A stretch of 64,000 bases of DNA from Solanum dulcamara (lineage: Eukaryota; Streptophyta; Magnoliopsida; Solanales; Solanaceae). The notes beneath the pieces were generated by a model, which saw nothing but the letters and a program-made list of their open reading frames with translations, made no database searches and was not told the origin of the DNA. How positions within the stretch are numbered: position 1 is the stretch's first letter; the number at the start of each line of letters is the position of its first letter. Shown piece by piece: positions 35,277 to 48,700 of the stretch. The translations under genes and the position numbers were made by a program. Where the stretch lies: NCBI RefSeq assembly GCF_947179165.1, contig NC_077248.1, forward strand, positions 52,543,732-52,607,731, read 5' to 3'.

Positions 35277-37337
35277 TGTCTCGATCCAAGCTAGGCCCTA
35301 GGTGTGATACGACGATCGAAATCTCGAAGAACCTAACCAAGCCTCTTAGCATATCATAAATAATCATACATAAGATAATTAAAGCAATAAGACTAAATCA
35401 TGAAAGCGGAAGTAACGTCTCAACTCAAAATAGAAGGACAACATAGACTCTATGAACATCAAATATGCCTCTACTAGTCTAGATAGGGGTGTAAGACGAA
35501 CTCCTAGCTCACCCATAATAGGAAATAAAAGTCATAAGAACTATGAAAAAGATAAATGTCTTATACTCGAAGTATGATTATTCACCACTATAAGAAAGTA
35601 AAGCTCAACTCTAACCACGAGTGGGAGGTGCGCTATCATTTGACCCTACATTATGATACAATATAGGCAGAAGTATGTGTTAGTACATGGAATACAATAA
35701 GTATGTGAAAAGAAAGCATGAAAAACAATAATAAGACATAAGCAATATGAACATGGGATGCATGACCATTGTCTTTAAAACATGAGTAAAACTTAGAAGC
35801 ATTTAAAAATTATATTGTAATCATGTGGTCAATGCATCATAAACATCATAAGGAATCTATATCATAAACCTTTTTGTGTGGGATAGGACCTTTAACCAAC
35901 ATATAAGACCATGTGAGCTATAACATGAAATCTGATGTAACTCCCACATCGAGAAGAGAGAGGCTACTTTTCCAAGGTAGACTCCGTAAGAACCTTTCTT
36001 TAACTTTGAGTTATTTGTGGATCCACTCGCTAGGCCATATTGATATAAGAAACTTACGTGAGCAACATAATTAGGGACTAAGGTTTGCTACTAAGATTAC
36101 CTTGGGTAGCCACTTGAATTACCAGACCGAACCCCACCTTAAAGTTCTCTTGGTGCTTAGTCATTATCCCAATGAAAAGTCCTAAAAATCATAGTCATTA
36201 ACATTATTAGGAAAGAAAATAATAGATGTCAATCCTCATCATAAAATAATCATAAGAGTAGCTCATTAATATGATTGATTCATAAGAATCCATGAGTCGG
36301 TGAGAGAATCATTCACCATCTTTAACATGAGTGTGTAAGAAAACCCATAACAACCTTTATACTTTGCTTAAAACATCATTGATACCATAGTTTATCATCA
36401 TCCATTATTCTCACGAGTTATTCATAAGCCTTGATAATCATTCATAAATCATTTATAGAAATCCTTTATAAATTATGATCATAAATCCTTGAAATCATAC
36501 TTGAAAATAGCATATAGCACGAGTCCATGAAAATCAACTTGAAATCACGCAATGTAACTTGAATTATGCATAATTATATCAATAAGAATAAAATAAACCA
36601 TAATCTAGATAATTATAAAGAATTTGAGAAGAACCTTGGAACCCCATGTATAGAAGGTTCCATGGATGAATTCCCACATACCTTAAACAATTATAGCCCT
36701 AAATGCAATTGAATTGGAGACTGGAAATTGAAACCATTGAAACCTTGGTTGAGGAAGAAGAGGACCTTTGAGAGAACTTTTATAGAGAAGATTTGTAATT
36801 TGGGTGTTAGGGAGTGAATGAGAGAGTTATGAGGGTTTGGTTTAGGGTAATTAATAGAATATAATTTAACCCCAAAACTGTTCAAATGCATTAATGAACC
36901 AGTAGGAAAAAGTCCACAACACCCATATAACTTACTGATCGAGGACTCCTGGACAGACCATCTTCATGGTCCATGAAGGGATCCAAGGGCTATGGAGTGG
37001 TCTGTGGGAAAAAATTTGGCCAAGGCTAGTATGATGACCTTTGATGGAAGGGACCACGGTCCGTGATGGACCTCGTGGAGCTGACTTGATTTAATTGTGC
37101 TGAGGGTTGGGTTTCATGGGCCACTTGATAGTCTGTGAACATGACCATGGGCCGCGAACCTAGTTGTTGTCCTTTCCTGGTCTTTCCCTTGTTCCCTGGC
37201 ATTTCTACAACTTCTCTCCATGGTCCATGGTGTTGAGTACGACTAGTAATAAGCCTCTTGAACATCACCCGGTGTAAATTTTTCTGTGATTTCCATCTTA
37301 AACTCCATTTTCTGACTTTTCAACTTCCAGGGTCTTA
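35277..37337 (-). repeat. 3' LTR of element A
   Basis: The left end TGTCTCGATCC lines up with the TGTCATAACCC left end of the other LTR at 43041. Shared stretches include aggccctaggtgtga, ctagctcacccata and gctataacatgaaatc. About 36930-37230 carries quasi-palindromic motifs such as ggaccacggtccgtgatgg. The promoter-proximal end near 37337 reads taagaccctgg on the minus strand, and its first bases have decayed. Confidence 0.8.
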
Positions 37338-37639
37338 CTATATCTCCCCTTTGAGAATATTTATCCTCGAATGGGACTTAAACTAGCATGAATGAAATAG
37401 GAAAGAGACATAGTAGCCCAACATGAATGCTAAACATATAGAAAATGCATAAAAACATGGAATATTCAATCCCAAGCTTAATCATGACTTTAAAAGTTAT
37501 TTCATTAACATAAATATATATGAAAATATGAGAATAACCGAAACACATGAATCGGATGGAGTAAATCACGAAAGAACTCAATACCTCCACTAGGGACAGA
37601 AGGAAAAATATGAGAACATTATGACATTATATCAGCTTT

Positions 37640-40600
37640 CGCTTCCCAGGTAGCACCTTCAACCTCTTGCTTTCTCTATAACACCTTAATTAAAGCTACT
37701 TCTTTGTTTCACAACCTTCTTACTTACCTATCCAGAATCTCAATCAGAACCTCCTCACTGGATAAAATCTCTTTCACACCAATGTTGTACAAAGGTACAA
37801 TGGGGCTAGGATCACTCACACACTTCCTTCATAAGGACACATGAAACACTGGATGCACCAATGTTAAATTAGAAGGCAAATCCAACTTATATTCCACCTT
37901 GCCAATCTACTTCAAAATCTAATATGGGCCTAAATAGTGGGGAATAAACTTCTCTTTCTTCCCAAAATGCATCACACTCTTCATGGATGAAATTTTTAAG
38001 TAAACCCAATCATCAACCTCAAATTCAAGTTCCCTTCTCCTCACATTTGGATAGGACTTTTATCTACTTTGGGCAGTCTTCAATCTTTTTCTAATGAGTC
38101 TAACCTTTTCCATAGCCTTATGTACCAACTCAGCGCCTATCAAGTCAACTTCACCAACTTTAAACCAACTAGTAGGAGATCTTTACCTCCTACCATATAA
38201 GGCTTCAAATGGGGCCATCTGAATGCTAGAATAGTAGCTGTTGTTATAGGCAAAATGATCAATGGCAAGTGATCATCCCAATTACTCTTGAAGTCAATAA
38301 CATAAGATCTCAATATGTCTTTCAAGGTCTGAATAGTGCGCTGGGCTTGATCATAAGTCTGAGGGTGAAAAACTGTGCTAAGGTTAACTTGATTACCAAG
38401 ACCCTTTTGGAAAGATCTCCAAAACTTAGAAGTGAATTGAGTACCTTGGTCTGAAATTATAGATTATGAAACACCATGAAGCTAAACCAACTCACGAATG
38501 TAAATTGTAGCATAATACTTGGCTGAATAGGAATTCTTAATAGGAAGAAAATATACTGATTTAGTCATTCGGTCAACAACCACCTATATCAAATCATGTT
38601 GCCCATGGGTACGAGGCAAACCTATAATGAAGTCCATATTCAAGTCTTCCCACTTCCAAGTAGAAATCTCAATATCTTGAGTTAAACCTCTCTGTCTTTG
38701 ATTCTCAACCTTCACTTGTTGACAATTAGGACATTTGACCACAAATTCCACAAAATCCCTTTTTATGCCATTCCATCAATACACTTCCCTTAAATCTCTA
38801 TACATCTTTGTGGAATCCAGATGAATAGAACACTGCGAACTATAAGGTTTAAAAAATATCAATTCTCTCAGGCCATCAACATTAGGAACACACAAATGGC
38901 TAAAAACACCATCTCCCCCTTGGGAGAAAGCCTCACTAGCTTTTTCGACAACAACTTTCTTCAGCTCAACCAAAGTAGGGTCATTTGCTTTCTTTGACTT
39001 AACATCCGCCACAAGAGATGATTCAGTACTATTTTTATCAACAACACCACCATTCTCACAATAAACTAAGTGAACACCCAAATGGGCTAGTCTATGAATA
39101 TCTTGAACCAACTCCTTATTTTCATCCTCAACATGGGCAATACTTGTCACGACCCGACCTAAGGCCTAGTCGTAACACGGCGATTGAAACCTCGAGGTGC
39201 TCCAATCAAGCCTCTTGTACATATCATAAGCATACATAAGGTAAAACAAAAATAGAAACATCATAAGAGAGTCTAAACCATGAATAAAAATTTAAGAATG
39301 TCAAATGACAACATAAACTCAAAACATTTATCCAACTAGATGCCTCTACTCATGAATATGTGCGGGGGCTAACACATGTCCCTAGCTCACCCTCAATATA
39401 AAACATAACAAAAGTCTTTGAAAATAATAACTAACTCGATAACTAGTCCCCAATAAATAAGGACTCACCACAACCATCACTGGATAAGAAAGCTTAACTA
39501 GCCACGTAGATGAGTATGATCTTCAACCTCAACCCCTATATTATGAGACAATGAAGGCAAAAAGTATGCATTAGTACGTTGGAATGTACTATGTATGAGG
39601 GCATGATATGCAACATAAATCATGGAATACAATGGTCAAGTAAAACACATGATAAAATGAGATAAGTAAAGACATGAAAAATTTATATTGACCAAAGCAT
39701 TTAAAAAGAATAATTTAAAATCATAGCATACACGAGAGATCATATAAATGTGGGATAGGAACCATAACCAACAGTAAGACCATGCGAGCTATAACATGAA
39801 ATCCCATTGTCTCTCCATACAATGAAGAAAAAGGAGAATCTATTTGCCAAGGTAGACTCTACCCTACTAGGCGGGTTATACATACGCTATATGTGGATCC
39901 AATAGCTAGGCCATGAAGGCAACCTACAGTGGCACGTAGTTTATGGGACATGAGACTGCTACTAAGGCTTTTGGTAGGGCCCCCACCTCAAGTCCACTCG
40001 GTGCTAAGTCAAATCTCATAAAATACATGCATAGCATAGAAATCATAATTACATACATCATACTCATGATCATAAATTTGAAATCATAGAGTAGCTCATT
40101 TTTATAACATACTTGTAATGTGAGAATTGTCCTTTGATCATTACAATCATATTTGCATAATTCATATCATTAGGCCTTAGGTCACCACATAGGTCCCTAA
40201 GTCACCTTTTAAGGCCTTAGGTCACCACATAGGGCCCTAAGTCACCTTACTTCATAACTTGAATGAAATTCATACCTTGAACTTAGAGTAGAACTCAATT
40301 GCATAATCAATTGACTTTGAAAATCATGTAATTGACTTGAAAACATGCATGATCATGTACTTTCTATCAGCCCATGCATAATTCATATAGATAATATCAT
40401 TCAGAAGTATAATTGAAAATACTCATATTTTACATCATCAACCCTAGAGATCAAAATAGGAGAATGGAAAAACTCTTCAATTTAATGCAATAGCCATCAA
40501 TTTATATCAAAATAGACTCATGATCATACTTTAAATTATAATTCATGTAATTGGAATAGAAATCATAAAACCCATAAAATACCATACTTTAATTTGATAG

Positions 40601-42961
40601 AAAACCTTGAGAAATTTATTGGGCTTCATGAATGAAAGAATCCATGAATCAATACCCAGATATCTTAAGTGAGAACACTAAATAATTTGGAAGAACTTGA
40701 GAGTTTTGATGGAGAGCTTGAGTGAATTTACTTGAAGTCTTCAATGGAGTCCTTGAGAGTCTTTTATAGAGAGAGAAATATTTGAGTAGATGAATTGTAG
40801 AAGAATGAATAAAATTAGAGGTTTAGGTTAATTTATAGAGTTGAATTAGGTCCTAAAAATGTCTAGGTTCATTAGCTAACAATTTAGGAAAAGGTATAAA
40901 TTGCCCTTACTAAAAACTAAATTCAGCCAAAAATACATTACCAGGTCCGCGTTGCGAGCAATGTGCATCTTACTTGTTTGCGCAGTTCCTTGAGAAATCT
41001 ATCTTTCGATCTACGAGTCCTTAAAATCCTCCAAAACTATTTTTCTATAGGTTTTGACCTCCTGATCGATATTCCGAACTCGGATTTTTCAAAAAAATTA
41101 AGGATAATGCACTACATGAGCGGCCTAATCCCAAGGCATTCTTAAAGCATTTATGAGTATTTTGAGGAATATTACAACACTATTCATGGAAAACCTACTA
41201 AGAACAGTAACAACCACATTCACCTTATTCGTATGGTATAACACACTCATATCATAATCCTTTAACAACTCAAGTCATCTCCTTTGTCGAAGGTTCAAGA
41301 CTTTTTGGTTGAACACATATTACAAACTCTTATGGTCGGTAAATTTATCAATATGGATACTATATAGATAGTGTCTCCAAATATTTAAAGAAAATACGAT
41401 CATCGCTAACTCCAAATCATGAGTCAGATAGTTCTTTTCATACGCCTTGAGTTGCCTAGAAGCATAGGTTATCACCTTACCATTTTTCATCAACACACAA
41501 CCAATACCTACTCTTGAAGCATCACAAGAAATGACAAACCCATCTGATCCTTCTGGTAAAGTCAACACCGGACCTGAAGTAAGTGTATCTTTTAACTCTT
41601 GGAAACCTTTCTCATATGCTTCTAGCCCTTGGAACTTCACTCTCTTTTAGTTCAACGTATTCAAAGACATAGCAATAAATAAATAACCTTTGTCCAACCA
41701 ATCCATTCACCGATTCTTTAATTCTTTATGTTTCATGTGGGCCATTCTATAAGGAGGAATAGAGATAGGTTAGGTATTGGGGAGAAGGTCAATCCCAAAG
41801 TCTCTCTCCCTTTCAGGAAGGATACCTAGGTGATCATCTGGAAATACTTGTGAAAACTCATTAATAATCAAAACTAACTCAAGAGTAGGAGCTTCGGAAT
41901 TTGTATCCCTACCCCGGACTAGATGATAAATGCAATCATTTTTTGGGATTTAAGGTAAGGGATAAATTGACCTTTAAACATAAAATTACTATCTTTTTAT
42001 TTTAGGACTATCTCATTAGGAAACTGAAACTTCACCACACGGGTCCAAAAACATATAGAAGCATAACATGAATGAAGTTAATCCATACCAAGAATAATAT
42101 CAAAATTGGTCATATCAAGCTCTATTAGATCGACTAAGGCGATTTTATGAAAGACTAAAACTAGACAATTTCTATAAACTCTTTTAGCCATAACTGAATT
42201 ACTAATAGGAGTATAGATCGAAAAAGGCTCCAACAAGATCTTAGGACTAACAATGAGTTTCATAGCAAAATAAGAAGTAACAAATGATAGAGTAGAACCC
42301 CAAATCTAACAATGCATAAACATCAAATTCTAAGACTGTTAACATATAGGATGAAGTACCTTGCTAGGTCGGGGCCTGTTGATGGGTCTCCCTTCCTTTT
42401 CTAGAAGCCGCTGGATAGTCCTTCCTTTTAGTCCCCTCTTACCATAACCATAGCAACCATCTATACTAGCCATGCACTCCCATTGATGGTTCTTACTATA
42501 CTTACAGCACAAGGGGTAGGATTTTTTCCTTTGCATCACTCTTTCTCGAATACGAGCCAGATGTTTCCCCATTTAACATCTTTTGGTTAAATTCATTCCC
42601 ATCCTAACATTCCTTTTGCTTACCCATTTCCTTTTATTAACACTCGTGATTATATGAGTTACTATTTTTTCATCCAATTAAGAGGTCACCACCTGAGCCA
42701 ATAATAAGATGGCATCAGAAAACTCTGCATTAGAGATATCAACACTTGAAGGTGGACCAGCCAAAGCAAAAAGGATACCATCTTGTTCAATTTTCTGAAT
42801 ATACTCTTCTTGATGATACATATTCTAAAACGTGTAGGACATGAGTTAGAAGGAATCTTTATAGAGTTCAACTCTATCGCATGACTTAAGAGTGATGAAA
42901 GAAATGAAGTATTTCCTAAAATGCCTGATAGCCTCCTATTCATAGATGTAGTGTACTTCAC
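37640..42961 (-). pseudogene. gag-pol remnants of element A
   Basis: Recognisable minus-strand pieces are gag (42961-42339), protease end with LTNFDIILGMD-like sequence (42263-42078), RNase H with [16 protein letters not shown] and ASRQLKAY (41640-41320), the RNase H tail and tether (41319-41177 and 39150-39000), and the integrase finger and core (38950-37900). Just upstream of the RNase H, the protein jumps from the start of the RT (IPPYRMAH, near 41740) almost directly to its C-terminal end. The catalytic RT core, including the YxDD box, is therefore deleted. Many stops and shifts occur elsewhere. Confidence 0.82.
39145..41176 (-). mobile_element. solo LTR nested in the pol gene of element A
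   Basis: The ends on the plus strand are TGTCACGACCCG and GAGGAATATTACA, that is TGTAATATTCC...GGGTCGTGACA on the minus strand. The 5-bp flanks are atact (39140-39144) and acact (41177-41181), one mismatch. Removing it rejoins the pol reading at an SRxSM...HVEDE segment. No internal retroelement genes. The frame at 40963-41145 is not credible. A short block of palindromic GC motifs lies near 40940-40990. Confidence 0.88.
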
Positions 42962-43024
42962 ATCGATGAAAAAGTCTCTACTTGACGCGAAGTGTTAGAT
43001 TCTATAAAATACTTTAAATCTTAT

Positions 43025-43036
43025 TCTCTGATATCA
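43025..43036 (-). promoter_or_regulatory. primer binding site of element A
   Basis: On the minus strand TGATATCAGAGA follows the LTR end GGGTTATGACA by a few bases. It is a two-mismatch version of the initiator-methionine tRNA site TGGTATCAGAGC. Confidence 0.75.
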
Positions 43037-43040
43037 AGTT

Positions 43041-44372
43041 TGTCATAACCCAAGTGAGGCCCTAGGTGTGACACGATGATCAAAATCCTGAATAACTCCA
43101 AACAAGCCTCTTAGCATATCATACATAAGGTAATTAAAGAAATAAGACTAAATCATAAAAGTGGAAGTAAAGTCTTAACTCAAAATTGAAGAACAACATA
43201 GACTCCATAAACATCCAACGTACATCCACTATTCTAGATGGGGGCATAAGACAAGCTCCTAACTCACCCATAGTAAGAAATAAGAGTTATAAGAACTATG
43301 AAAAAGAGAAATGACTCATCCTCTAAGCATGAGGACTCACCACTATAAGATAGTAAAGCTTAACTCTAGTCATGAGTGAGAGGTAGATGATCATCGAACC
43401 TTATATTATAATACAATATAGGCAGAAGTATGTGTTAGCATATGGAATGCACTAAGTATGTGTGAAGCTTTCATGAAAAACAATAATCAGAAATAATTAG
43501 TATGAACATGGCATGCATAGCTACTATCTTGAAAATATGAGTAAAACTTGAGAAGTATTTGAAAATCATATTGTAATCATGTGGTCAATGTATAATAAAC
43601 ATCATGAGAAATCTATATCATATAATAAACCTTTTTGTATGGGATATGACCTTTAACCGATATGTAAGACCATATGAGCTATAACATGAAATCCGATGTA
43701 ACTCCCACATCAAGAACAGAGAGGCAACTTTGCTAAGGTAGATTTCGTGAGAACCTTTCTTTAATATTTATCTATTTTTGGATCCACTAGCTAGGCCATA
43801 TTGGCATAAAAAACCTACGTGGGTAACATAGTTAGGGACTAAATGTTGCTACTAGGATTCTCTTGGGTAGCCACTTGAACTACCAAACTGAACCCAAGCT
43901 TAAAGTCCTCTCGGTGCTTAGTCATTATTCCAATGGAAAATCATAAATCACAGTCATTAACATCATTAGAAAAGAAAATAATAGATAATAATCCTCATCA
44001 TAAACTAATCATAAGAGTAGCTCATTAATATGATTGGTTCATAAGAATCCATGAGTTAGTGAGAGAATCATTTATTATGTTTAACATAAGTGTGTAAGAA
44101 AAACCCATCACAACCTTTATACTTTGCTTGAAACATCATTGATACATAGTTCATCACCATTCATTACTCTCATGAGTTATTCATAAGCCTTGATAATCAT
44201 TCATAAATCATCGATATAAATACTTTATAAATCATGATTATAAATCCTTAAAATCATATTTGAAAATAACATATAACATGGGTCCATGAAAATCAACTTG
44301 AAATCATGCAATGTAACTTTAGTTTTGTACAATTAGATCAATAATAATGAAATAAACCATAATCTAGATGAC
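43041..44372 (-). repeat. truncated 5' LTR of element A
   Basis: It matches the 3' LTR at 35277-36620 in order, from the TGTC end to the ataaaccataatctagat segment. The remaining 700 or so promoter-proximal bases are missing. The adjoining sequence at 44373 is a different retroelement, so the loss reflects a deletion or recombination. Confidence 0.82.
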
Positions 44373-45456
44373 GCAATGCAATATCATAAAATTAGGGCTC
44401 AGAAAAAGAAATTTCATTAAGAGAGTTCAACCTATCAATAATGACCCAAATTGAGTCATACTTCCCCAAAGTCTTAGAAAGACCCACCACAAAAATGGCT
44501 ATCCTTTACTATTTCTACTCAATAATGGGCATTCTCTAAAGTAAACTTACAGGTCTTTGATACTCATACTTTACTTGCTGTTGATTCTGAAATTCGGACA
44601 CATACTCTACTATGTCCATCTTCATTCTCGATCACCAATAAAGCTACTTTGAATCCCGATACATATTAGTCATACCTAAATGAATTGAATATTTCAAACC
44701 ATGAGACTCTGCAAACACATTCTAGATTAAGTCAACAACCCGAGGAACACAAATCCATCATCTGAAATTGAGTACTCCATACACATCAAGAGTGGCATCC
44801 TGGGCCTCTCCAATTATCACCTTGTTTCTAAGTTTGTTCAAATTCTCATCCTCAAATTGCTTAGCCTTGATGTCCTTAATGAATTTGGGTTTGACCTCAA
44901 TACTGGCCAACACTCCACCCTTCTCTAAAATTCCCAAGTGCATAAACTTGGATACTATAGTCTGAATCTCTCTAGCGAAGGGCCACTTAGATGCCCCCCC
45001 AAAGTAGGACAAACTTCCCTTACTAACTGGGTCAATGCATCTGCCACCATATTGACCTTACCTGGATGATACTGAATGGTCACATCATAATCCTTGAGAA
45101 ACTCCATCCATATCCTCTGTCTCAGATTTAAGTCTTTTTGAGTGAACACATGTTGTAGACTTCGATAATTTGTGAATATCTCATACTTGACATCATAAAG
45201 ATAATGCTCCAAATTTTAAGAGCAAATACCAATGTTTCCAACTCCAAATCATGTGTTAGGTATTTTCTCTACTAAATCTTTAACTACCTTATATCATAGG
45301 CTATGACATTCCTGTCCTACATCAATGCACCACCCAAACCCAAATATGAAGAATCACAATAAACAATAAAGTCCTTACCTTCCACCAGCAATGTCAAAAT
45401 AAAAACAATAGTTAAAAGTGTCTTAAGCTTTTAAAAGCTCTACTCGCACTTGTCAG
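44373..45456 (-). pseudogene. gypsy pol fragment (RNase H and linker to integrase)
   Basis: Minus-strand frames 45212-44955 and 45012-44758 carry RNase H sequence (YRSLQHVFTQKDLNLRQR, then KVNMVADAL) and the linker before integrase (KQFEDENLNKLRNK). Weaker sequence to 44400 resembles the start of the integrase. RT is absent except for a TDKCE-like tail near 45450. This is a piece of another gypsy element, different from A and B in detail. Both ends are broken. Confidence 0.75.
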
Positions 45457-45894
45457 TCTACACTTATGCAGCTTAAAATCAAAAAAATAGAGTAACAAAC
45501 TAGATTTACAAGCGTGGAGAATGAAAAGCAAGAGCTTCAATGGTGGTTTTCTCAAACTTGAACTCAAGAACTAACTTCGAAAGAATGTTCTTTCTTGAAG
45601 AAATGGTCTACTAATTTGGGGAAAGGATGAGAGAGGTTTATATAGAGTAAAGTAAGTGCATGGGCGGTTTGGGAATAGTAAAGGTGAAGGGTTTAAGAGA
45701 TGTATGAATGTGGGTATGGAGGTTAAGGGAAATGTATAAGAACGGTGGTAAAGGGTTTTAGGGTTTTGGGGCAGGCGGTCAAAATTTGACTTTTTAGTTC
45801 TTCAAGAGTCAAAATTAAACCTTTTCTTACTTACATACTTGCACAAGATTGGTGAGATGCCAATTGCAATAGAAGGGATTCTGATCTCAGCTTT
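45457..45894 (-). other. retroelement-like non-coding segment with a TATA-type box
   Basis: On the minus strand a tctatataaacctc box occurs near 45645, followed by a pyrimidine-rich leader. The segment may be the part of element C displaced when element B inserted, since B's target duplication (gaaac) joins it to 58476. No coding frame. Confidence 0.4.
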
Positions 45895-45899
45895 GAAAC

Positions 45900-48684
45900 T
45901 GTCACACCCCAAAATAGCGGAGGTGCAACTGGCACTCGATACCGTATTCGATTGAGTTAGCCATTAAATATAATAGCTAACTAAACTGGGGCCCAAAAGA
46001 TCGAGCAACACAATATCTAAGATACTAAGCTTGGACTATTAAGGTCATGAACTAAATAGTAATAAGTCATGTAAACAAAGGTGGATAAGTCAAAATGAAA
46101 AAGTACTAGCTAGCCGACAAGGCTGCAACTGAAGACATATATGCATACACACATATATATGCCAAGCCTATGGATGGAGATTGAAAGATGTAAAAAGGAA
46201 ACCCAGAATAATGTATGCACAATAGCCTCTAAGAGTGTCATAAGCACTATCGGGAGAAGGCCTTGACTATACCCAAACTTTACAACAAAAGTACATATCC
46301 TATGAAAGCTCTAGGAGGAGGTGGATCTTACCAACTCCTCGCTGAACCCCGAATCCTAATGGAGAGGCTAATCAGAATTCCTACCTGGACTTGCACGCAT
46401 GAAAAAAAATGCAGCGTCTGCAAGCAACAAGACCTCAGTACTTATAAAAGTGTACAGGTATGTAAGGCAGAAAGTAGAATCATAAATAGCTGCTGCAAAA
46501 AAGATAATCGAGATACCACCTGACACTGAAACTATGATAGTCTCCATGGTCGACACCCGACCTTATAGTAATCAAATATGCATGGTATGGTCATGTAATT
46601 GTATATCGTGAATATATAACATTTAACCCCCTTTTATGTTATGGATTTCATTGTTAAAAAAATGATTCGCAGAAACATTCCTCTATTGAATTCCCTAGGA
46701 ACTTTTATAGTCAGTGGAATATATAGAATTGTGATCAATCAAATATTGCAAAGTCCTGATGCAAATGCATGACATACCCAACCAAATGCTAGCGGTCGCT
46801 AACCGACATAATATTGCCAACTTGTAGCTACCTGTACAATACATATAGTCTTCTAGGAAAATAGGCCCCCTTCCCTCCGATTATAGCTTATAGTCCATGC
46901 ATACCATGTCATGTATGATATGAACTTTAAATGCACATAGTAGGCCATAATAAGAGCTAAGCCAATTTTGGATCATTAGTATTCTTATTCTCATAATCTC
47001 ATAATCACTTTCATATAACATGCAAATGCCTCATGGAACCTTATATATTTTTTGAATAAGCATGAGAACTTAACTCGACTTTCAGAAAGATAAACTTAAC
47101 CTTGATGATGTTCAAAAGGAGCTTAAGGTGCTTCACTTAGTTATAATAACTTTTTCCGTGATAATTAGTAAAAGAAAGTATTTTCAAAAATCAAGTATTT
47201 TAGTAGTTTAAACATAAAAATTATGTTTGAGATTTTTTGGAAATCGACGTGTTAGTTTAAAGTTTTTAAAATACACTTTAACGAGGAATAAGGACCGATC
47301 GCAAATACTAAATGCCTTCCACAATATTTTTAAGTCACACCACCCAAAGATGAATAATAATTCATACATATGGACATATTGTCAAGAAAGCCGACAAAAT
47401 AACATATATAGATGCCGAATACCCTATTTAACTGAACGAGTGAAATATCAACCTAATAGCATCATGAAAATACTTCAAGTGCGATCTCATTGCCTTTCAC
47501 AGAATGTCTTTCTAGAAATAGAATAGTAAGAATCACATTTGGCATTTTAGGAATTTCCCAGAATTCGTTCTTAATGGAAGGACGAAACTTAGCCTTAACA
47601 TACCTCTCTAACAAACGTCTGAATGTCCATAGTTCTTTCACAAAATTTGTTTCTTACGTCCTAAGCTTCGCAAATACTATATATAGCTGATATGCACCTA
47701 TAAATAGCTCATAATTGAGCTTAAATCAGCAAATTTTCCATATGATCCTAACTTGATGAAACGTCCGTAGAACTTCATAAAAACAATCATAAAAGAGTCA
47801 AAAGATGATTACCTTGGCAAACCAAGTGTAATGCTTAAAGAACTAGAAAGAAAAACAAAGTCCTATCTTTCAAAAATAGTTCTAAACACAACAAATAGAA
47901 GGGGAAAACGATTGCAAAGCATAGAGATCGAGTTTCTAGGAACAGGGACAAATATTTTAATGGGAAAAATCGCTAAAAATGCACTTTAATCACTCAAGAA
48001 CTCCATTGGAACCCTATCTTAAGCTTTCTCACTATTTTCGGACAGAAAGGAAATGTTTTGGGGTGTTAAAAGTTGAATTGCCGACTTATACCATTTTTTG
48101 ACCCAGAACTAGTTCGTGACCCGATTTCAGCTCGAACAGTTTGCAGTAAAATAGTCATAACTTTTTACTCCGATGTCGGTTTGACGTGCAATTTTTTAGG
48201 TTGAAAACTATACTGATAGACCTTCAATATTTTAGGTGTTGGTCCACATAAATGTTTATATATTGGAAGAAATAATCTCTGACATTTGATCCAAAGTTTA
48301 GAAAAATTATTAGAGAAACTTATGATAACTTTTGTCGACCTTTATTTTGCAGCTTGCTTGACTTCAAAACTTAACATACGACCAATTTGATCATATACTA
48401 CCTCATAGATCATTATTTTTTGCATAATATACACTCTTAGTCTTATCGCAAAGGTTCAAATTAATTTTTCCCTTCCGAATGGATGGGGTGCTATCCAAAC
48501 TATTTCTTTAACCCTGAACCATTATTTAAGGGATTCGTTTGACCTAAAACTTTACTTTAATTTATTGATACTACCACACATTTGTAGCATCATTTTCCCT
48601 ATTTACTATATCAAGTCATATACATCTTGTATAACCACACCACGCTACGTATATTATGCAAGAAAAAAAATATGGGGTTTCACA
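45900..48684 (-). repeat. 3' LTR of element B
   Basis: The plus-strand ends are TGTCACACCCC and GGGGTTTCACA, 2785 bp. It is about 1.47 kb longer than the partner at 57154-58470. The extra sequence falls mainly between catgacatac (about 46775) and gaattgccgac (about 48075). The short frames in it (46263-46523, 47227-47690) have no family resemblance. Confidence 0.85.
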
Positions 48685-48700
48685 TTCTCTCCCCCACCCC
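48685..48700 (-). promoter_or_regulatory. polypurine tract of element B
   Basis: The minus strand reads aagggggtgggggagaa immediately before the LTR start TGTGAAACCCC. It is a strong purine tract. Confidence 0.8.

Larger units (their letters stand above)
35277..44372 (-). mobile_element. element A: decayed chromovirus on the minus strand, with nested solo LTR
   Basis: Read on the minus strand: truncated 5' LTR 44372-43041, primer site 43036-43025, gag from about 42960, protease, remnants of RT, RNase H (41640-41320), then after the nested solo LTR the end of RNase H and integrase (39144-37900), chromodomain remnants near 37740-37640, purine tract near 37345 and 3' LTR 37337-35277. The 5' LTR matches the 3' LTR only up to 44372 (caaccataatctagat), where it meets an unrelated pol fragment, so the outer end and any target duplication are lost. 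Coding frames are broken throughout. Confidence 0.85.

Noticed and set aside
37026..37268. An 80-codon minus-strand frame
   Set aside because: It lies in the palindromic block of the element A 3' LTR and owes its length to the higher GC content there.
46263..47690. Possible small genes in the 3' LTR of element B
   Set aside because: They are missing from the partner LTR or broken there, have no motifs and are close to the length expected by chance.
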